A DNA stretch of 64,000 nt from Bifidobacterium breve. Lineage in GTDB: Bacteria; Actinomycetota; Thermoleophilia; Solirubrobacterales; Solirubrobacteraceae. The stretch spans positions 177,097-241,096 of the forward strand of contig CAMCUD010000003.1 in assembly GCA_945878865.1 (NCBI GenBank), in the 5' to 3' direction. The notes beneath the pieces are model-generated. The model was not told where the DNA came from and did not search any database. It worked only from the letters and a program-made list of their open reading frames with translations. Each line of letters begins with the position of its first letter. Position 1 is the first letter of the stretch. The position numbers were made by a program, and so were the translations under genes. Positions 28,501 to 35,170 of the stretch are shown piece after piece.

Positions 28501-29024
28501 CGGAGATCGCCGGCCTTGTCGCCGGGTTCGTCGAGGCCCCGCTCGCCGCGCGTCTGGCGAAGGCCAGGGACGTGCGCCGCGAGCACGGCTTCGCGATCGG
28601 CCTCGGCCCCGACGTGATGCTCACCGGCGTGATCGATGTGCTCGCCCGCGAGCGTGGAGGTGCGCTGGTCGTCGACTACAAGACGAACCGCCTCGCCGAT
28701 GACGTCGACCGCCGCGCCTACATCGATGAGGTCTACGGGGTGCAGCGCGACGCCTACGCCCTCGCGGCGCTCCGCGGCGGCGCGCCGCGGGCCACGGTCG
28801 CCTACGTCCTGCTCGACCGGCCCGCTGCCCCGATCCTCTTCGACGTCGCGGCCGCGGACGCCGAAACGCTCGAGGCCCGGCTGCGCGCCGCCGCCGCCGA
28901 CGTGCTGGCGGGGCGCTACGAGGTCACGCCCGCGCCGCACCGGGCGCTCTGCCAGACCTGCCCGGGCCTGCGGGGCCTGTGCTCGCACCCGCGCGAGCTG
29001 CTCCTGCGCGACACGCCGGTGTGA
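25515..29024 (+). CDS. AddA/UvrD-like ATP-dependent helicase-nuclease
   Basis: 1169 aa. An active UvrD/AddA-type motor: Q-motif LTEEQ, Walker A ANAGSGKTSVL (Lys41), ITFTEKAAGEL, Walker B IMVDEFQDSS (Asp348-Glu349), GDEFQSIYRFRHAD, VHAAKGLEF and YVALTRAERRL. The C-terminal RecB-like nuclease has VIDVLAR and VDYKTNRLA (Asp1054, Lys1056). Cys912 (CGYRYYL) with Cys1146, Cys1149 and Cys1156 (CQTC...C) matches an Fe-S staple, a feature usually associated with the AddB partner. The ATG overlaps the preceding stop as ATGA. This two-gene layout fills the RecBCD/AddAB/AdnAB role. Confidence 0.93.
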   Translation: MSVAVSQMLGPAGYPLTEEQAVAVRRRSGALLLAANAGSGKTSVLVERFARTVLEDGVSPDRILAITFTEKAAGELRDRVRRRLVRDRERELAARVESAWISTIHAACLRILRAHAAAAGLDPDFAILDEATSRTLRADAWRTAITEVCADLGDEAVDVVAAYNVDLAGEEVMRVHDELRSAGQTRPSLPPLPPVGVPDPGRLLRARATVAEELAVAGETKSVLEARAALVRCAEVLAVGFGDDGPPPGALDGLSFSKRGKALTTDACTAYRDALAAYAGAWRDRRAVEVARVFDALLGAFADAYAAAKRARAAVDFDDLELRCRDLLRDQPAIRARYAERFERIMVDEFQDSSPLQVEVFALLGGERDELVTVGDEFQSIYRFRHADVEVFRRRRAELAARDAVAILSANFRSAPEILDAVNAVFTPRFGDTFTPLRAGRDVPRTAEPIVELLLTDVPAWEDESQGPDLGALPGEKRWRHAEARLLAQRVAELVAAGEPPEDIVVLVRALTDLPAYERAIEEQGLSVLASGGRGYWGRQVVRDLCGWLAALANPQDEPALYGVLASPLVGLSSDGLLHVARAGRGRVWEAIARGEVAARLGDDDADRLQRFAARFAHERALAGRLAIDELLRRIIEAADYDLHVLRLPGGQRRLANIHKLLRLAAAQQGAGADLRAFVDHATAELEADAREGDAPVELSGSRAIRLMTVHAAKGLEFGVVCVADMGRELQSRAGALLVSGDRVGLRLRTFDGGSEPALAHDDIKAEIRAAERAEEERIAYVALTRAERRLILSGGIDVDEWPDPGKPNASMLGWLGPALVPGIAAGALTDEDPVGDLPIAGDDPSRPSVRCALNRPSTVGRVLRQESAAPAGSEPPPARPPGVRAPRPSASPAAPAPARLSFTQLADHRACGYRYYLRRILRLPEERAPEPSRASEEGPGVEARLRGSIAHVLLEELDPAQPGVWGAGGDPAVRVAQVLAVAERWDAELAGDDAAEIAGLVAGFVEAPLAARLAKARDVRREHGFAIGLGPDVMLTGVIDVLARERGGALVVDYKTNRLADDVDRRAYIDEVYGVQRDAYALAALRGGAPRATVAYVLLDRPAAPILFDVAAADAETLEARLRAAAADVLAGRYEVTPAPHRALCQTCPGLRGLCSHPRELLLRDTPV

Positions 29025-29909
29025 TCAGTCGCGGCGCTCGTCGAGCACGGCGTTGAACTCCGCGCCGGCGAGCATGCAGAGATTCGTGATCCACAGCCAC
29101 AGCAGGAGGATCACCGCGGCGGCGAACGCGCCGTACGTCGCGCCGTACGACCCGAAGTTGCGGACGTAGATCGAGAAGCCGACCGTCGCCACGATCCATG
29201 CGGTCACCCCGAGCGCGGCGCCTGGGGTGATCCAGCGGAGCTTGCGTGGATGCGTGTCCGGAGCGAACGCGTAGACGATGGCGTAGATCACGACGGCGCA
29301 GATCAGGGCGATCGCCCAGCGCGCGGTGTTCCACACCTCGCCGAACGCATCGCCCAACCCGAGCTTGCCGAAGAGATCCTGCGCGATGCTCCCACCGAGG
29401 AAGATCGAGACGAGGGTGAGGATCGCCAGCAGGACGATCACCAGCGTCCACAGCAGGCCCTCGGCCTTCTGGCGGACGAAGCCGCGGTCGTCCTCGACGC
29501 GGTGGACGACGTTGAGCGCGCGCCCCGCGGCGCCGAACGCGCCGCTGGAGCCGTACAGGCCCACCGCGATCGCCAGGATCAGCGCGGCGCCCAACCCGCC
29601 TCCGGCCCGGGAGATCGCGCCGCGCAGGGACTCCTCCAGCGCGTCGGCCAGCGCCGCGTCTGCGCCCTGGTCGGCGGCGTACTGCACGACGTCCTGGACG
29701 AGCTGCTCGGTGCCGAGGAGGCCGAGGAGCGCGACGACGACGAACAGCGCGGGGAACAGCGACATCATCGAGTAGTAGGTCAACGCCGCGGCGCGGTCCA
29801 TCATCTGGTCCTCGCTGAAGCGCTGGTACGTCGCCTTGGCGACGGCGACCGGTCCGCGGGGAGCGGGGCCGGGCGCGGTGTCGGGCCGTTCGGGGGACTC
29901 GATCGCCAT
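29025..29909 (-). CDS. YihY/virulence factor BrkB family membrane protein
   Basis: 294 aa. About six membrane helices, with the family signature RAAALTYYSMMSLFPALFVVVALLG near the N-terminus, a basic central loop, and GALLG/GAAVILLLWLWITNLCMLAGAEFNAV at the C-terminus. Despite the historical RNase BN name, this family has no proven nuclease role and is considered an inner-membrane transporter-like protein of unknown substrate. It is convergent with the helicase gene with no intergenic base and divergent from the DsbA-like gene (29 bp between starts). Confidence 0.88.
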   Translation of the reverse strand: MAIESPERPDTAPGPAPRGPVAVAKATYQRFSEDQMMDRAAALTYYSMMSLFPALFVVVALLGLLGTEQLVQDVVQYAADQGADAALADALEESLRGAISRAGGGLGAALILAIAVGLYGSSGAFGAAGRALNVVHRVEDDRGFVRQKAEGLLWTLVIVLLAILTLVSIFLGGSIAQDLFGKLGLGDAFGEVWNTARWAIALICAVVIYAIVYAFAPDTHPRKLRWITPGAALGVTAWIVATVGFSIYVRNFGSYGATYGAFAAAVILLLWLWITNLCMLAGAEFNAVLDERRD

Positions 29910-29926
29910 GCGCCCATCATGCCCCC

Positions 29927-29932
29927 TACCGT
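29927..29932 (+). promoter_or_regulatory. -10 element giving a leaderless DsbA-like transcript
   Basis: TACCGT followed by 6 nt and then GTG 29939. Confidence 0.4.
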
Positions 29933-29938
29933 GGTGGT

Positions 29939-30547
29939 GTGACGCATCCGGCGTTCTACTACGACTTCGGCTCGCCCTACGCGTATCTCGCCGCCGAGCG
30001 GATCGAGGCCGTGCTGGGGCCCGTCGACTGGCGTCCCGTCTTCCTCGTGGGCGTCTTCAAGGCGACCGGCCGGCGGTCGTGGGTCTACACCGACGACGCC
30101 GGGCACGAGTGGGCCGAGATCGAGCGGCGGCTGGCCGACCGGGGTCTGCCGCCCATCGCGCTCTGCCCTGACTGGGCCGCCCGGCTGGTCCCGTCCTCGA
30201 CACCGGCGCGCTCCACGCTCATGGCTCAGCGGGTCGCGCGGGTGGCGGTCGAGCACGAGCGGATCGCGGAGTTCTCTCGCGGGATGTACCGCGCGGTGTT
30301 CCAGCGCGGCGCCGACCTCACGGACCCGGCGACCGTCCTCGACGTCTCCGACGCCGCCGGGCTCCCGTCCGCCGAGGCGGCGCGAGCGATCGAGGACCCG
30401 GCGCGCCAGGAAGAGGTGCGCGCGGCGACCGCGGACGCCGTGGAAGCCGGCGTGCGCGGCGTGCCGACGGTGGTCGTGGGCGGGGAGGTCTTCTGGGGGG
30501 ACGACCAGCTCGAGGACATCGCGAAGACGCTCCGTCGCGACTCCTAG
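29939..30547 (+). CDS. DsbA family protein / 2-hydroxychromene-2-carboxylate isomerase-like
   Basis: 202 aa from GTG 29939. A thioredoxin-fold protein with YDFGSPYAYLAAERI at the N-terminus and GVRGVPTVVVGGEVFWGDDQLED at the C-terminus, both typical of the HCCA-isomerase/GST-kappa branch. There is no CxxC; the GSPYAYL serine replaces the redox cysteine, so a glutathione- or thiol-cofactor-dependent isomerase or transferase activity is more likely than disulfide exchange. No signal peptide, so cytoplasmic. The TAG stop (30545-30547) is the first triplet of a 10-bp direct repeat that recurs 354 bp downstream. Confidence 0.88.
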   Translation: MTHPAFYYDFGSPYAYLAAERIEAVLGPVDWRPVFLVGVFKATGRRSWVYTDDAGHEWAEIERRLADRGLPPIALCPDWAARLVPSSTPARSTLMAQRVARVAVEHERIAEFSRGMYRAVFQRGADLTDPATVLDVSDAAGLPSAEAARAIEDPARQEEVRAATADAVEAGVRGVPTVVVGGEVFWGDDQLEDIAKTLRRDS

Positions 30548-30908
30548 CACCAGATAGAGCGCTAACGCGCCAAGTTTGGGCAGGAACGTCCATTGGGCGT
30601 GTCGAACCCTCGACGCGATGGGCATGACGCCCTACACTTCGCAAATTCGGCGGGTGCTCCGGCAACGGACACCGCCTGGGTCGACGAGGCCGGTGGGACG
30701 ACTCCCGGTTTCAAGCTCCGTCCAGTACGCCACTTCAGCGCGTCAGCGGCTCCTGCGCACGGATCGTGCAGGGATCGCCCGCCTCTCAGGTCGCACCACC
30801 GTGCGTCCGGTCACAGGACCGGAACTCTCCTGAGGCTGAAGGGTCTTACGAAGACAGCCGACGAGCCCCGGGGGTCACCCAGGACCGGGTCTCGACCGTA
30901 GCACCAGA
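30545..30908. repeat. 10-bp direct repeat TAGCACCAGA flanking the structured intergenic block
   Basis: TAGCACCAGA occurs at 30545-30554 (overlapping the stop of the DsbA-like gene) and again at 30899-30908. The copies are 354 bp apart and bracket most of the hairpin-rich block. They could be an insertion footprint or chance: in a gap of this size an exact 10-mer repeat is expected roughly one time in ten. Confidence 0.5.
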
Positions 30909-30921
30909 AACGACTTCCCCA
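30559..30921 (+). ncRNA. candidate structured non-coding RNA, unidentified
   Basis: About 450 bp between the DsbA-like gene and the sigma factor have no credible ORF. They contain a run of consecutive hairpins: 30598-30605/30610-30617; 30620-30623/30629-30632; 30649-30661/30666-30676 with a GCAA tetraloop; 30695-30698/30703-30706; and 30752-30772. A three-way junction follows: CTCAGG 30785-30790 with CCTGAG 30829-30834, enclosing 30792-30805 and 30806-30823. Then come 30834-30859 and 30862-30894. GGAACGTC (30583-30590) can pair with GACTTCC (30912-30918) leaving one bulged C, closing the whole block. I find no RNase P, tmRNA, SRP or known riboswitch core. Strand is chosen only by direction of neighbours; there is no expression evidence. 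Confidence 0.45.
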
Positions 30922-30929
30922 GTTCCGGT

Positions 30930-30960
30930 GGTTGCACAAGCAACCATCCTGAGCTAGAAT
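30930..30960 (+). promoter_or_regulatory. sigma-70 promoter of the sigma factor gene, with a hairpin over the -35
   Basis: TTGCAC (30932-30937), 17 bp, TAGAAT (30955-30960) is the best consensus promoter in the window. The -35 lies inside a perfect inverted repeat, GGTTGC (30930-30935), ACAA, GCAACC (30940-30945), a possible operator. The leader to the start codon is about 34 nt. Confidence 0.7.
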
Positions 30961-31000
30961 ACCTACTTCCCCCCTCGGAATTTCCCCCCTGAAAGGCATC

Positions 31001-31831
31001 GTGAAGAACGACTACGACCAGCTTGAGCAGATTCTCCGCTCCGCCGAACACTTCCCGCTCCTCGACCACGACGAGGTCGTCGAGCTTGCGAAGCGCATCG
31101 AGAAGGGCGATCTCGCGGCGAAGGAGAAGCTGATCAACTCCAACCTGCGCCTGGTGGTCTCCATCGCGCGCAACTACCAGGGCCAGGGCCTCGCGCTCGG
31201 CGATCTGGTGCAGGAGGGCATGCTGGGTCTGATCCGTGCCGCCGAGAAGTACGACTACCGCAAGGGTTTCCGCTTCTCGACCTACGCGACGATCTGGATC
31301 CGGCAGGCGCTTCAGCGCGGCCTGGACAACACCGGTCGCACCGTCCGCCTGCCCGCGCACGTGGCGCAGCGCGTCCGCAAGCTCCGGCGCGTCGAGCGTG
31401 AGCTCGCCGTCGAGCTCGGCGAGGCGCCGTCCTCGGAGAAGCTCGCCGAGGTGCTTGAGACCGATCTCGACGAGATCGGCCGCCTGCGTGACTACGACCG
31501 CGTGCTGGCCAGCCTCGACGCCGGCGTCGGCGAGGAGGAGGACACGCCCCTGGGCGCCCTCATCCCCGTCGAAGGTGCCGACACCGAGCAGCAGGTGCTC
31601 GACACGGTCCACGGGCAGGAGCTGCGCATCCAGCTCAACCGCCTGCCCCAGGACGAGCGCCAGGTCCTCGACCTGCGCTTCGGCACCGGCCGCGAGGGCG
31701 AGCACTCGGTCGAGCAGACCGCCCGCAAGCTCGGCGTCCCGGTCAAGGTGGCCCGTGAGCTCGAGCGCCGCGCGCTCGAGCGCCTGAGCCGCGAGCCGGA
31801 TGTCGCCGCGCTGCGCGAGGTCGCCGCCTAG
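31001..31831 (+). CDS. RNA polymerase sigma factor, sigma-70 group 2
   Basis: 276 aa from GTG 31001. It has region 1.2 (residues about 1-35), region 2 (NLRLVVSIARNYQGQGLALGDLVQEG, KYDYRKGFRFSTYATIWIRQAL; about 48-106), region 3 and region 4 with a helix-turn-helix (SVEQTARKLGVPVKVARELE). It lacks the long acidic region 1.1 and non-conserved insert of the primary RpoD. So it is a group 2, stationary-phase or stress-type factor, as actinobacteria often carry several. No anti-sigma gene adjoins it; an Rsb-type switch operon lies 5 kb away, but that family normally targets group 3 SigB/SigF factors. Confidence 0.92.
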   Translation: MKNDYDQLEQILRSAEHFPLLDHDEVVELAKRIEKGDLAAKEKLINSNLRLVVSIARNYQGQGLALGDLVQEGMLGLIRAAEKYDYRKGFRFSTYATIWIRQALQRGLDNTGRTVRLPAHVAQRVRKLRRVERELAVELGEAPSSEKLAEVLETDLDEIGRLRDYDRVLASLDAGVGEEEDTPLGALIPVEGADTEQQVLDTVHGQELRIQLNRLPQDERQVLDLRFGTGREGEHSVEQTARKLGVPVKVARELERRALERLSREPDVAALREVAA

Positions 31832-31917
31832 CGCCTCCAAGCAATCACGACGGGGGAAGAAGGAGCGTCAGCGAGTTCTTCCCAGGGAATCAAGCCCCCA
31901 GGGCGCAGATTCCCCAG

Positions 31918-31937
31918 GGCCCGCCTCGTGCGGGTCC
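31918..31937 (+). terminator. terminator-like hairpin after the sigma factor gene
   Basis: CCCGC (31920-31924) pairs with GCGGG (31930-31934). The stem is extended by GG/CC past one bulged T and followed by TTCGTCGTTCT. Confidence 0.5.
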
Positions 31938-31946
31938 TTCGTCGTT

Positions 31947-32630
31947 CTAGACCCCGATGATCGGCGGCTCACGCAGCGCCGACTCCAGCAGCGCGGCGTG
32001 TCGCCGGGCCAACCGGGCGCGGACCGCCGCATCGAGCGGGCGGGGTGAGCCGATGAGCAGCTCCGTGCCGACGGCGCGGCCGACCCGGACGGCGATGAGG
32101 TCGACGACCACGTCCGTGCTGGGGTCTTCGACCGACGGGGAGAACCGCACGCGCGAGCCGCCGCCGTCAGCGCCGAACCCGCGAACGGACAGCGCCTGGG
32201 CCTGCACGCGCTGGAACGTGTCGCCCGTGCCCTTGCGGTACGCCTCGGTGGACTCCTCGGCGTAGCAGCGCCGCGTCGCGTCGCTGACGAGGCGGCGCAG
32301 GGCGCGCTCGGCCCGGTCGGCGTCGCGGAACACCATCGCCGAGCTCTGCACCTGATCGCTTCCGTGGCGGAACGCGGGGGAGGCCGACGTCGCCGCAGCC
32401 GTCCTCCGCACGGCGCCGAGGCACGACGACCGGCCCTTGGGCCGCTCCTGCGCCGCCCATCCGGCGGGGAACGCGTCGAGGCCGATGACCGCCTGGCGCG
32501 CGATCGCAGCGTCGTCACCGGGGCGCGCGGCCGGGGCCGCCGGCGTCGCGGGATCGCCGCCGCCGCATCCGGCGAGCAGCGCCGCGGCGACCACGGCGCA
32601 TCCTGCGCGGGCTCCGACGCTCCTCGGCAT
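31947..32630 (-). CDS. putative lipoprotein of unknown function
   Basis: 227 aa from ATG 32630. The N-terminus MPRSVGARAGCAVVAAALLAGCGGG has a lipobox LAGC. The mature part has alternating helices and strands with three further cysteines (SSCLGAV, RRCYAEE). Its layout (QVQSSAMVFRDADRAERALRRLVS, DVVVDLIAVRVGRAVGTELLIGSPRPLD) resembles the sensor-like domains of actinobacterial surface lipoproteins such as the PknH extracellular family. That is only a resemblance. On the minus strand TACGGT lies 7 nt before the ATG, suggesting a leaderless mRNA. Confidence 0.75.
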   Translation of the reverse strand: MPRSVGARAGCAVVAAALLAGCGGGDPATPAAPAARPGDDAAIARQAVIGLDAFPAGWAAQERPKGRSSCLGAVRRTAAATSASPAFRHGSDQVQSSAMVFRDADRAERALRRLVSDATRRCYAEESTEAYRKGTGDTFQRVQAQALSVRGFGADGGGSRVRFSPSVEDPSTDVVVDLIAVRVGRAVGTELLIGSPRPLDAAVRARLARRHAALLESALREPPIIGV

Positions 32631-32637
32631 CTCGTGC

Positions 32638-32643
32638 ACCGTA
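32638..32643 (-). promoter_or_regulatory. -10 element giving a leaderless lipoprotein transcript
   Basis: TACGGT on the minus strand followed by 7 nt and then ATG 32630. Confidence 0.4.
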
Positions 32644-32707
32644 CCGGCGCATGCCGACGGTCGCGCCACCTCCAGGCGCGACCGGCGTGTGACGGAGCGC
32701 ACACCAC

Positions 32708-32713
32708 TACATT
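32708..32713 (+). promoter_or_regulatory. -10 element giving a leaderless SGNH hydrolase transcript
   Basis: TACATT followed by 6 nt and then ATG 32720. Confidence 0.42.
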
Positions 32714-32719
32714 GGGTCG

Positions 32720-33592
32720 ATGTCCCGAATCTCGGTCCTCTGCGCGCTGGCCCTCGCCGCCGCGCTTGCGAGCCCTTCTGCAGCCTCCGCCGCGAAGAGC
32801 CAGTACTACGTCTCACTTGGCGACTCCTACGCCTCCGGCTACCAGCCCACCTCGAAGTCCGGCGGCACACGCAACGGCTTCGCCTACCAGCTTCCCGGCT
32901 TCGCCGCGAAGCGCGGCTACAAGCTCAAGCTCGTCAACTTCGGCTGCGGCGGCGCGACCTCGTCGTCGATCCTCAACGAGAAGCTCGCGGCCGACGCGAA
33001 GTGCAAGGGGCCCGGCGCCCCGAAGTACACCGGCACGCAGGTGGCCGCGGCCGAGAAGTTCCTGAAGGCCAACAAGGGCAAGGTCGGCCTCATCACCGTC
33101 TCGATCGGCGGCAACGACATCACGAAGTGCGCCCGGGACGCGGACGCCGTCACGTGCGTCGGCAAGGCGCTGCCGGAGGTCGAGAAGAACCTCGCGACGC
33201 TGCTCAAGCGCCTGCGCAAGGCCGGGGGCTCGAAGGTCCGCCTCGTCGGCATCACGTACCCGGACGTCATCCTCGGCCAGTGGGTCGGCGAGAACCCCAA
33301 CCAGGACCTCGCCAAGCTCTCCGTCGTCGCCTTCCAGTCGCTCATCAACCCGGGCCTGAAGAAGACGTACACGGCCGCCGGCGGCAGGTTCGTCGACGTC
33401 ACGACGGCGACGGGCGCCTACACCCCGCTGGAGCAGACCACGACGCTGGCGCCGTACGGCGTCATCCCGGTCGCCGTGGCGAAGGTCTGCGAGCTGACCT
33501 TCTACTGCACGCTGCGCGACATCCATCCGCAGACGGCGGGCTACACGCTCATCGCCAAGCTCGTCGCCGAGACGCTCCCGCGTCGCGGTTAG
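32720..33592 (+). CDS. secreted SGNH/GDSL-type lipase/esterase
   Basis: 290 aa with a Sec signal peptide (MSRISVLCALALAAALASPSAASAAK). All four SGNH blocks are present: GDSYASG with nucleophile Ser36, the oxyanion Gly in NFGCGGATS, GGND, and the C-terminal DIHP with Asp267/His269. Several cysteine pairs (GCGG, KCKG, KCAR, TCVG, VCEL, YCTL) fit the disulfide-stabilised actinobacterial secreted lipases of the Streptomyces rimosus/scabies type. It should hydrolyse extracellular esters or lipids. The gene stands alone between two divergent or unrelated units. Confidence 0.93.
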   Translation: MSRISVLCALALAAALASPSAASAAKSQYYVSLGDSYASGYQPTSKSGGTRNGFAYQLPGFAAKRGYKLKLVNFGCGGATSSSILNEKLAADAKCKGPGAPKYTGTQVAAAEKFLKANKGKVGLITVSIGGNDITKCARDADAVTCVGKALPEVEKNLATLLKRLRKAGGSKVRLVGITYPDVILGQWVGENPNQDLAKLSVVAFQSLINPGLKKTYTAAGGRFVDVTTATGAYTPLEQTTTLAPYGVIPVAVAKVCELTFYCTLRDIHPQTAGYTLIAKLVAETLPRRG

Positions 33593-33645
33593 CCCGGCCT
33601 TTCCGCGGGCACGGCCATGGGGACACCCCGAGCACGGAGGTCCCC

Positions 33646-34236
33646 ATGGCCGCAACACTGCAGGGCAAGAAGATCGCCATCCTCGCCACCGACGGCGTCG
33701 AGCGCGTCGAACTGGAAGGCCCGCGTGACGCCCTGCGCGACGCCGGTGCCTCGATCGAGCTCCTGAGCCTCGAGGACGGCGAGTTCCAGGGCTTCGACCA
33801 TCTCGACCCGTCGGCGAGCTTCACGCCCGACAAGAAGGTCGGAGACGCCAGCCCGGCCGACTACGACGGTCTGGTCATCCCCGGCGGGGTCGCCAACGGC
33901 GACTTCCTGCGCTCCGACGCCGACGCGATCCGCTTCGTCACCGGGGTCGCCGAGCGCAAAGTCCCGATCGCGTCGATCTGCCACGGCCCGTGGATCCTCA
34001 TCGAGGCCGGTGTCGTCGACGGGCGCACCGTCACGTCGTGGCCGTCGCTGCAGACCGACCTGCGCAACGCGGGCGCCGAGTGGGTCGACAAGGAGGTCGT
34101 CGTCGACGAGGGCCTGGTGACGAGCCGCAAGCCCGACGACATCCCCGCCTTCAGTGCGAAGGCGATCGAGGAGTTCGCCGAGGGGCCGCACGAGGACGCC
34201 CCCGAGCCCTCACCCGAGGCCACGGCGTCGTCCTGA
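33646..34236 (+). CDS. DJ-1/PfpI-family type 1 glutamine amidotransferase-like protein
   Basis: 196 aa from ATG 33646, which has a good Shine-Dalgarno sequence (GGAGG 5 nt upstream). The PfpI/YhbO/DJ-1 signature is complete: IAILATDGVERVELEGP at the N-terminus, VIPGG, and the nucleophile elbow ASICHGPWIL with Cys112 and His113. Members act as intracellular chaperone-hydrolases or deglycases, or in general stress protection; the exact activity is debated in the field. The C-terminus is an acidic tail. A 9-bp terminator hairpin separates it from ku. Confidence 0.93.
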   Translation: MAATLQGKKIAILATDGVERVELEGPRDALRDAGASIELLSLEDGEFQGFDHLDPSASFTPDKKVGDASPADYDGLVIPGGVANGDFLRSDADAIRFVTGVAERKVPIASICHGPWILIEAGVVDGRTVTSWPSLQTDLRNAGAEWVDKEVVVDEGLVTSRKPDDIPAFSAKAIEEFAEGPHEDAPEPSPEATASS

Positions 34237-34254
34237 TCGAACCGCAAGTCGCCC

Positions 34255-34279
34255 TGCGCCCGTTTGCCTGACGGGCGCA
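34255..34279 (+). terminator. 9-bp perfect hairpin after the DJ-1 gene
   Basis: TGCGCCCGT (34255-34263), 7-nt loop, ACGGGCGCA (34271-34279). It ends 6 bp before the ku -10 (GATACT, 34286-34291), so it insulates ku from upstream readthrough. Confidence 0.65.
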
Positions 34280-34297
34280 TCGGGCGATACTCCCTCT

Positions 34298-35170
34298 ATG
34301 CCTCGTGCGATCTGGACCGGCGCGATCAGCTTCGGGCTGGTCACCATCCCCGTGAAGATGTACTCCGCGGTGCAGCGCAAGAACGTGCGCTTCCACCAGC
34401 TCCACGGCAAGACGGGGGTGCGCATCCAGCAGAAGCGCGTCGACCCGAGCACGGGGGAGGAGGTCGCCTACGACGACATCGTCAAGGGCTACGAGCTCTC
34501 GCCCGACCGGTACGTCGTGATCGAGCCTGGCGAGCTCGAGGCGCTCGACCCCAAGAAGACGAAGACCATCGACATCGAGGACTTCGTCGAGCAGGCGGAG
34601 ATCGACCCGATCTACTACGACCACCCGTACTACCTCGCGCCCGGCCCGGGCGGTGCCAAGCCGTACCGGCTGCTGCTCGAGGCGATGGAGCAGACGGGCC
34701 GGGTCGCGATCGCGAAGGTCGTCATCCGCTCCAAGGAGCAGCTCGTCGCGATCCGGCCGATGGGCGACGCGCTGGAGATGAGCACGATGGTCTTCGCCGA
34801 CGAGGTGCTCGACGCCGGCCGGCTCGACGAGCTGCCCGACCCCGACGAGGTCTCCGCCACCAAGCGCGAGCTCGACATCGCCAAGCAGCTCGTGGACTCG
34901 CTGGCCGGGGAGTGGGAGCCGGAGAAGTACAAGGACACCTACCGCGAGGACGTCATCGCCCTCATCGAGCGCAAGGCGGCCGGCGAGGAGATCGCCGTCC
35001 AGCCGTCGCGTGACGAGGAGGAGGCCGAGGTGCCTGACCTCATGAGCGCGCTGAAGGCGTCGCTCGACGCCGTGAAGTCGCGTGACGGCGGTGACGGCGC
35101 GGCGCCGAAGAAGAAGGCGCCGGCGAAGAAGAAGCCGGCGGCGTCCAAGCCGAAGGCGAAGGCGAGCTGA
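34298..35170 (+). CDS. ku: Ku protein, non-homologous end joining
   Basis: 290 aa from ATG 34298; GATACT ends 7 nt upstream, so the mRNA is probably leaderless. The N-terminal MPRAIWTGAISFGLVTIPVKMYSAV and the central YELSPDRYVVIEPGELEAL, DPIYYDHPYYLAP and WEPEKYKDTYRE are hallmarks of bacterial Ku, which forms a homodimeric ring on DNA ends. The last about 40 residues are a Lys/Ala/Pro-rich tail (KKKAPAKKKPAASKPKAKA) of the kind that promotes DNA binding and threading. No ligD is nearby; instead topoisomerase IB follows with overlapping codons. Confidence 0.96.
   Translation: MPRAIWTGAISFGLVTIPVKMYSAVQRKNVRFHQLHGKTGVRIQQKRVDPSTGEEVAYDDIVKGYELSPDRYVVIEPGELEALDPKKTKTIDIEDFVEQAEIDPIYYDHPYYLAPGPGGAKPYRLLLEAMEQTGRVAIAKVVIRSKEQLVAIRPMGDALEMSTMVFADEVLDAGRLDELPDPDEVSATKRELDIAKQLVDSLAGEWEPEKYKDTYREDVIALIERKAAGEEIAVQPSRDEEEAEVPDLMSALKASLDAVKSRDGGDGAAPKKKAPAKKKPAASKPKAKAS

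Noticed and set aside
25263..28988. About 1240-codon minus-strand frame opposite the helicase-nuclease genes
   Set aside because: Same high-GC shadow effect; no motif or start signal.
30593..30901. 102-codon plus-strand ORF in the structured intergenic block
   Set aside because: Ser/Arg/Pro/Thr-rich translation without domain or ribosome-binding site; overlaps strong RNA-like structure.
30559..30921. RNase P RNA, tmRNA, SRP RNA or T-box as the identity of the structured block
   Set aside because: Only partial look-alikes exist (AGGAACGTCC versus the RNase P GGAAAGTCC; GGTGGGAC versus T-box GGTGGNACC). Other invariant parts of each RNA are missing, so I left it unidentified.
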